Shown here in pieces: positions 62,772 through 64,000 of a DNA stretch of 64,000 nucleotides. The notes beneath the pieces are model-generated. The model saw nothing but the letters and a program-made list of their open reading frames with translations. It had not been told where the DNA came from and searched no databases. This DNA comes from Tissierella sp. P1 (GTDB taxonomy: Bacteria; Bacillota; Clostridia; Tissierellales; Tissierellaceae). The stretch's first letter is position 1. Every line of letters starts with the position of its first letter. Location of the stretch: positions 1 through 64,000 of the forward strand of contig NZ_NPMN01000011.1 of the NCBI RefSeq assembly GCF_002266425.1, in the 5' to 3' direction. Both the position numbers and the translations under genes were made by a program.

Positions 62772-64000
62772 TTAATCTGTTTTACTGATTCCACTAACTT
62801 TGCCCATCCAAGGTAATAGTAGGGCAGGGGACTGGAAGTCACTAAAACAGAAATACAAGGCACTTACAATATCATCATGGCCACTGTCGGTAGCATTGTG
62901 ATATTGAGTTGTTCTTCCTTCTCTATCCACAGATACATAGTCTTGTAATTGCTTTTCAGTTTCAGCACTCCAAGGTATTTGACACCATTGTTGTTCTACT
63001 ACTACTGCAAAATCTTCAACTAATTTAGCCTTATTATTACCTTGTTCATTTATAGGTACATTAGGTATTCCTCTTTTAGTAAGTTGTGAACCAATGGTTT
63101 CACCAAGTCCAGTTTGACCAAAGTTTACAGTAGCACCATTATATAATCTTGAATACATAGCTAATTTATCCCATTGAGCATCCCATCCAAGTCTACTCAT
63201 AAGGTCAATTTTAACAACTTTTCCTTTACTATCTCTAATAACACAAGGCTTACCATCGCCCTTAGATGCAGGGTCATAGCCTATAGTATATGTTTCGAAT
63301 GGGTCAACTTTTTCCCATTCAGACCAAAATTCAGCCATAGCTTCATCTGAACGACAATCGAGTGGAGGCCTAACGAGAACTCTGTCATAGTGAGGGAATA
63401 CGGAGTTAATCTCCATGATGAATTCAGCTAGATAGTCTTGCCTGTATCTATCATTAGTCATTCCCATCTTAATCTCATCTTCAAAGGTGATAGGATTACC
63501 CATTGAATCTTCGCCAACAATAGTGTATCTTTTAGCTGCCATATGAGGGTTATCCCATGTTGAAAAATGAAATGTTTCGTAAGAAGGAGAGTAGAGAGAA
63601 GAATCTTTATCTCCCATTAAAGATAACTTATAGAAATAAGTCCGACCTCTAGGAGTACTGTTGATTAATGCGATTCCGCCTTTGCCACCTGGACCTCTAC
63701 CAGGTGAGTCAAGTCTTTGTCTAAGGTTAGCCCAAACTGTATCAAGTTCTTTAACTCTAGCAGCCTCGGTTATAGTTACAATATCAAGACCAACTCCGAC
63801 TAAAGTTTCAGGGTCATCAGCTGAGTGGACTTCTATGATTCCACCATTGATAGTTTCTATAGTTAGATTAGATAGTGAGATGTCATAAACTAGTTCCTTA
63901 GGTAGTAACTTCTTTAAATCACGCCAATTTTGCCTTGCTAATCTCATATTAGGAGCAACTATCCACCAAAGTACAGGAGGATTTACATCAATGGAACGTT
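62772..64000 (-). CDS. terL: Terminase large subunit, partial
   Basis: C-terminal part (over 400 aa) of the packaging motor; the frame stays open to the window edge (VLWWIVAPNMRLARQNW), so the N-terminus with Walker A lies outside. Visible are LVGVGLDIVTITEAARVKE (Walker B/coupling region), ALINSTPRGRTYFYKL (motif III-like), and the RuvC-like nuclease domain with TIGYDPASKGDGK and HDDIVSALYFC. It packages the genome through the portal encoded just downstream. Confidence 0.92.
   Translation of the reverse strand, partial: RSIDVNPPVLWWIVAPNMRLARQNWRDLKKLLPKELVYDISLSNLTIETINGGIIEVHSADDPETLVGVGLDIVTITEAARVKELDTVWANLRQRLDSPGRGPGGKGGIALINSTPRGRTYFYKLSLMGDKDSSLYSPSYETFHFSTWDNPHMAAKRYTIVGEDSMGNPITFEDEIKMGMTNDRYRQDYLAEFIMEINSVFPHYDRVLVRPPLDCRSDEAMAEFWSEWEKVDPFETYTIGYDPASKGDGKPCVIRDSKGKVVKIDLMSRLGWDAQWDKLAMYSRLYNGATVNFGQTGLGETIGSQLTKRGIPNVPINEQGNNKAKLVEDFAVVVEQQWCQIPWSAETEKQLQDYVSVDREGRTTQYHNATDSGHDDIVSALYFCFSDFQSPALLLPWMGKVSGISKTD

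Overview
The window is one temperate tailed phage (prophage, or a phage contig) from a low-GC, spore-forming Firmicute, most likely of class Clostridia or a relative such as Tissierellia. The A+T-rich sequence, the strong AGGAGG-type ribosome binding sites, the many TTG and GTG starts and three sporulation-type genes (YyaC, SpoIIID, SigF/G-like sigma) all point there. A single tail tube gene, a 1.6 kb-codon tape measure and no sheath gene indicate a siphovirus with a long non-contractile tail. No tRNA, rRNA, CRISPR array or insertion sequence was seen.

Layout. 1-3.0 kb (minus strand): NUMOD4-HNH endonuclease, tyrosine integrase, ImmA-like protein and CI-like repressor. 3.0-5.3 kb: divergent switch with operators, a Cro-like protein, a Bro-N/KilAC antirepressor, a Rha/ORF6C regulator and an excisionase-like HTH. 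5.3-16.5 kb (plus): small early genes, YyaC, an SbcC-like ATPase, RecT, an MBL-fold hydrolase, a DnaD-like replisome organizer (candidate origin inside), a DnaC-like loader and SpoIIID. 16.5-24.2 kb: structured non-coding element, PP-loop protein, SSB, SigF/G-like sigma, duplicated-HTH protein, MazG-like protein, late-regulator candidate and ASCH protein. 24.2-33.1 kb: SNF2-like helicase, two DNA methyltransferases, a second PP-loop protein, an MmcB-like protein and small accessory genes. 33.1-36.4 kb: separately transcribed cargo ('moron') genes, including an HEXXH peptidase and membrane or exported proteins. 36.4-64.0 kb (minus): the late operon, read from the right edge leftward: TerL (cut by the edge), portal, protease/scaffold, decoration, capsid, connectors, tail tube, tail chaperone, tape measure, holin-amidase-holin, fibres, sialidase-like protein, Dit and tail endopeptidase. 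Early and late arms therefore converge at a bidirectional terminator near 36.4 kb.

How it works together. Repressor and Cro-like protein compete at TCGCA/TGCAAC operators, and two antirepressor-type proteins can release lysogeny. Replication uses phage DnaD/DnaC-type proteins to recruit the host replisome; recombination uses the SbcC-like ATPase, RecT and SSB. The SigF/G-like sigma and an ArpU-like protein are candidate late activators. The late operon is divided by a family of terminator-like hairpins followed by a T-run and ATGCCC, placed just upstream of gene starts. A lipoprotein gene with its own promoter and terminator sits between tail chaperone and tape measure, the position expected of a superinfection-exclusion cargo gene.

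Quality warning. At least ten conserved genes are split by indels of one or two bases, mostly in short homopolymers, and restoring the missing bases rebuilds each family protein. No split was traced to a base substitution. This looks more like uncorrected sequencing error than decay. Split genes are annotated over their full span.
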